Shown here one piece after another: positions 62,610 to 64,000 of a stretch of DNA of 64,000 bases. The stretch is taken from the NCBI GenBank assembly GCA_020746995.1, contig JAGPXD010000002.1:6572001-6636000 (forward strand), written 5' to 3'. This DNA comes from Plectosphaerella cucumerina. Lineage: Eukaryota; Ascomycota; Sordariomycetes; Glomerellales; Plectosphaerellaceae. A program made the position numbers and the translations under genes. Below the pieces are notes generated by a model. That model was not told where the DNA came from and searched no databases. It was given only the letters and a program-made list of their open reading frames with translations. How positions within the stretch are numbered: the stretch's first letter is position 1; each line of letters opens with the position of its first letter.

Positions 62610-64000
62610 CTACTGCTCCATAGGCTCCGCCTCTCCTGTCGCCTCGTCCGCCCAGAGGTCGTCGAGCTTGAACTCCTTTGCCCACTCGGTGACGAGTACC
62701 TTCTGATCGGGCATGGGTTCATCGCCACCAGCTGCCGCGGCCGGGACGGCGGCGTCTGCGACGGCCAGGACAGGGGCCTCGGTCCAGCCCTGGATGCGGC
62801 CATCGCGCCAGTCGGTGATGACGGTCATGGCGGCGGCACGGACGTTGGGGACACCTCCGCGGCCCAGGCGTCCGCGCTTGCGGGCGACCTGGATGAGGAA
62901 GTCGGTCGTCGTGTCGTCCGAGGCGGCGGCGGAGAGAAGCGGCGGCAGGTCGTAGACGGCGACGAGCTTGGCCATCAGGTCGGGCGTGGCGGAGAGGCGC
63001 TTGAGGAGGAGGGTGACGGCCGGGATGGGGTCGTCGATCTGCTTGGGCGGGACGGCGTTGAGGAGGACGAGGTGGGCGCGGGCCTCGGCGGCGTTCTTGA
63101 CGGAGATGAGGCCGCCGCCGGCGGGGCTGGTGGAGGACGAGGGGAAGACGATGCCAGGAGAGTCGAGCAGGGTGAGCTTGCTGTCGATCTTGACGGCGCG
63201 GATGCTCGTGGTGACGCCGGCCTCGGCGCCGGCGGGGCAGGCCTTGGAGGCGTTTGCGCCCTTGCCGCCGCTCAGGCGGCCGAGGAGGGCGTTGATGACG
63301 GAGGACTTGCCGACGTTGGGGTAGCCGATGACGCCGACCGAGATGGCCCTCTTGAGCTGCTTGGAGGCGGCGTACGTCTTGAGCGCCCGGAAGAGGTCGC
63401 TGGACGTCTTCTGGATGGTCAGCTCCTTGTGGTTGAAGGTGTGCGCGTTGGACGCCGGGTTGGACGCGCGCAGGGGCAGCGTGGGGAAGAAGCGGCGCAG
63501 GTGCGCCAGCCAGTCCTTGAGGGCCTTTGCGGGGATCAGGTCGATCTTGTTGACGACGAGGATCAGCCTCTTTCCGCCGGACGCGGCGGCCATGACGCTG
63601 CGCTCGACATCGCGGGACCTCGTGCCCTCGGGGTCACGGGCGTCGAGGACATAGAGGATGACGTCGGCCTGCTCGACGACGTCCTTGAAGACCTTGTCGT
63701 AGGCCTTGCGCGAAGTGGCGTTCTTGAAGGCGGGGTCGGCAATGGGCTCGTCGTCATCGTCGTCTTCGTCCATGTCGTCGTCCTGCAGGTCCTGCTCGTA
63801 CTTCTCGGCGGCGGCCCTGGCGCTGGCAAGCAGGGCGGCCATGGGGTTGGACTTGTCGTCGTCGCCGTCCATGTCGTCGTCTCCGTCGACTGACATGCCC
63901 TCCTCTTCGGCCTCGTCCTCCTCGGCCTCGGCCGTCTGTGCGGCAGAGATGACATCAGACAGCGCAGACTTATTCATCGCGCGCCTCTTCAGCTGCTCCT
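62610..64000 (-). CDS. NUG1: Nuclear GTP-binding protein Nug1 (circularly permuted GTPase, 5' partial)
   Basis: This nucleolar GTPase is needed for 60S subunit assembly and export. The frame is open to the window edge: residues before the Met at 63977 read EQLKRRA, so that Met is internal and the N-terminus lies outside. The GTPase motifs come in permuted order: VVNKIDLIP (G4), then GVIGYPNVGKSSVINAL (G1), then TLLDSPGIVFP (G3). VLDARDPEGTRSRDVER is a hallmark of the Nug1/nucleostemin group. An acidic Asp/Glu-rich region lies before the GTPase domain. C-terminal TEWAKEFKLDDLWAD closes the protein, with TAG at 62610-62612. Grn1/Nog2 paralogues are the alternative, but DPEGTRSR fits Nug1 best. 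Confidence 0.88.
   Translation of the reverse strand, partial: EQLKRRAMNKSALSDVISAAQTAEAEEDEAEEEGMSVDGDDDMDGDDDKSNPMAALLASARAAAEKYEQDLQDDDMDEDDDDDEPIADPAFKNATSRKAYDKVFKDVVEQADVILYVLDARDPEGTRSRDVERSVMAAASGGKRLILVVNKIDLIPAKALKDWLAHLRRFFPTLPLRASNPASNAHTFNHKELTIQKTSSDLFRALKTYAASKQLKRAISVGVIGYPNVGKSSVINALLGRLSGGKGANASKACPAGAEAGVTTSIRAVKIDSKLTLLDSPGIVFPSSSTSPAGGGLISVKNAAEARAHLVLLNAVPPKQIDDPIPAVTLLLKRLSATPDLMAKLVAVYDLPPLLSAAASDDTTTDFLIQVARKRGRLGRGGVPNVRAAAMTVITDWRDGRIQGWTEAPVLAVADAAVPAAAAGGDEPMPDQKVLVTEWAKEFKLDDLWADEATGEAEPMEQ

Overview
This is nuclear DNA from a filamentous ascomycete (Pezizomycotina). The protein set fits Sordariomycetes best, but I cannot name a genus. The evidence is short GT..AG introns (about 50-240 nt), GC-rich coding sequence, genes on both strands without operons, and fungal-specific proteins (Sld3, Trs65, Rsc7, Med16, Nug1). 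I resolve 17 genes. Fourteen are complete housekeeping genes with exon chains that close in frame, one (45 kb) is broken by an apparent frameshift, and two run off the window edges.

Layout, left to right: PPE1 (+, 5' cut by the window edge), PRMT1/HMT1 (-), POL4 family X DNA polymerase (-), RPE1 (+), a MEP/AMT ammonium transporter (-), MED16 (-), an Hst3/Hst4-type sirtuin (+), CHD1 (-), RLI1/ABCE1 (+), PRP40 (-), TRS65 (+), SLD3 (-), a single-pass membrane protein (+), DPB4 (+), RSC7 (-), DIS3/RRP44 (+), NUG1 (-, 5' cut by the window edge). Orientation mostly alternates, so convergent pairs share short 3' spacers and divergent pairs share promoter regions.

There is no visible metabolic cluster, transposon, CRISPR array or virus. 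Many products serve DNA replication and chromatin (Pol4, Sld3, Dpb4, Hst, Chd1, Rsc7, Med16, PRMT1). Others serve RNA and ribosome metabolism (Prp40, Dis3, Rli1, Nug1). Each works in its own complex, and I see no sign that the grouping is functional.

Two long gene-poor stretches (38.3-44.5 kb and 52.2-59.2 kb) and two medium ones (9.8-12.3 kb and 24.6-27.2 kb) hold no gene I can support. The points most worth a second look are: an apparent +1 frameshift at GGC-TGA in the membrane-protein gene at 45.46 kb; three perfect 13-bp tandem copies of a palindrome at 46.7 kb; retained-intron reading frames in RLI1 and DIS3; 14-nt and 20-nt exons in PRMT1; and two unexplained long ATG-initiated ORFs (10.7-11.8 kb and 48.9-49.9 kb).
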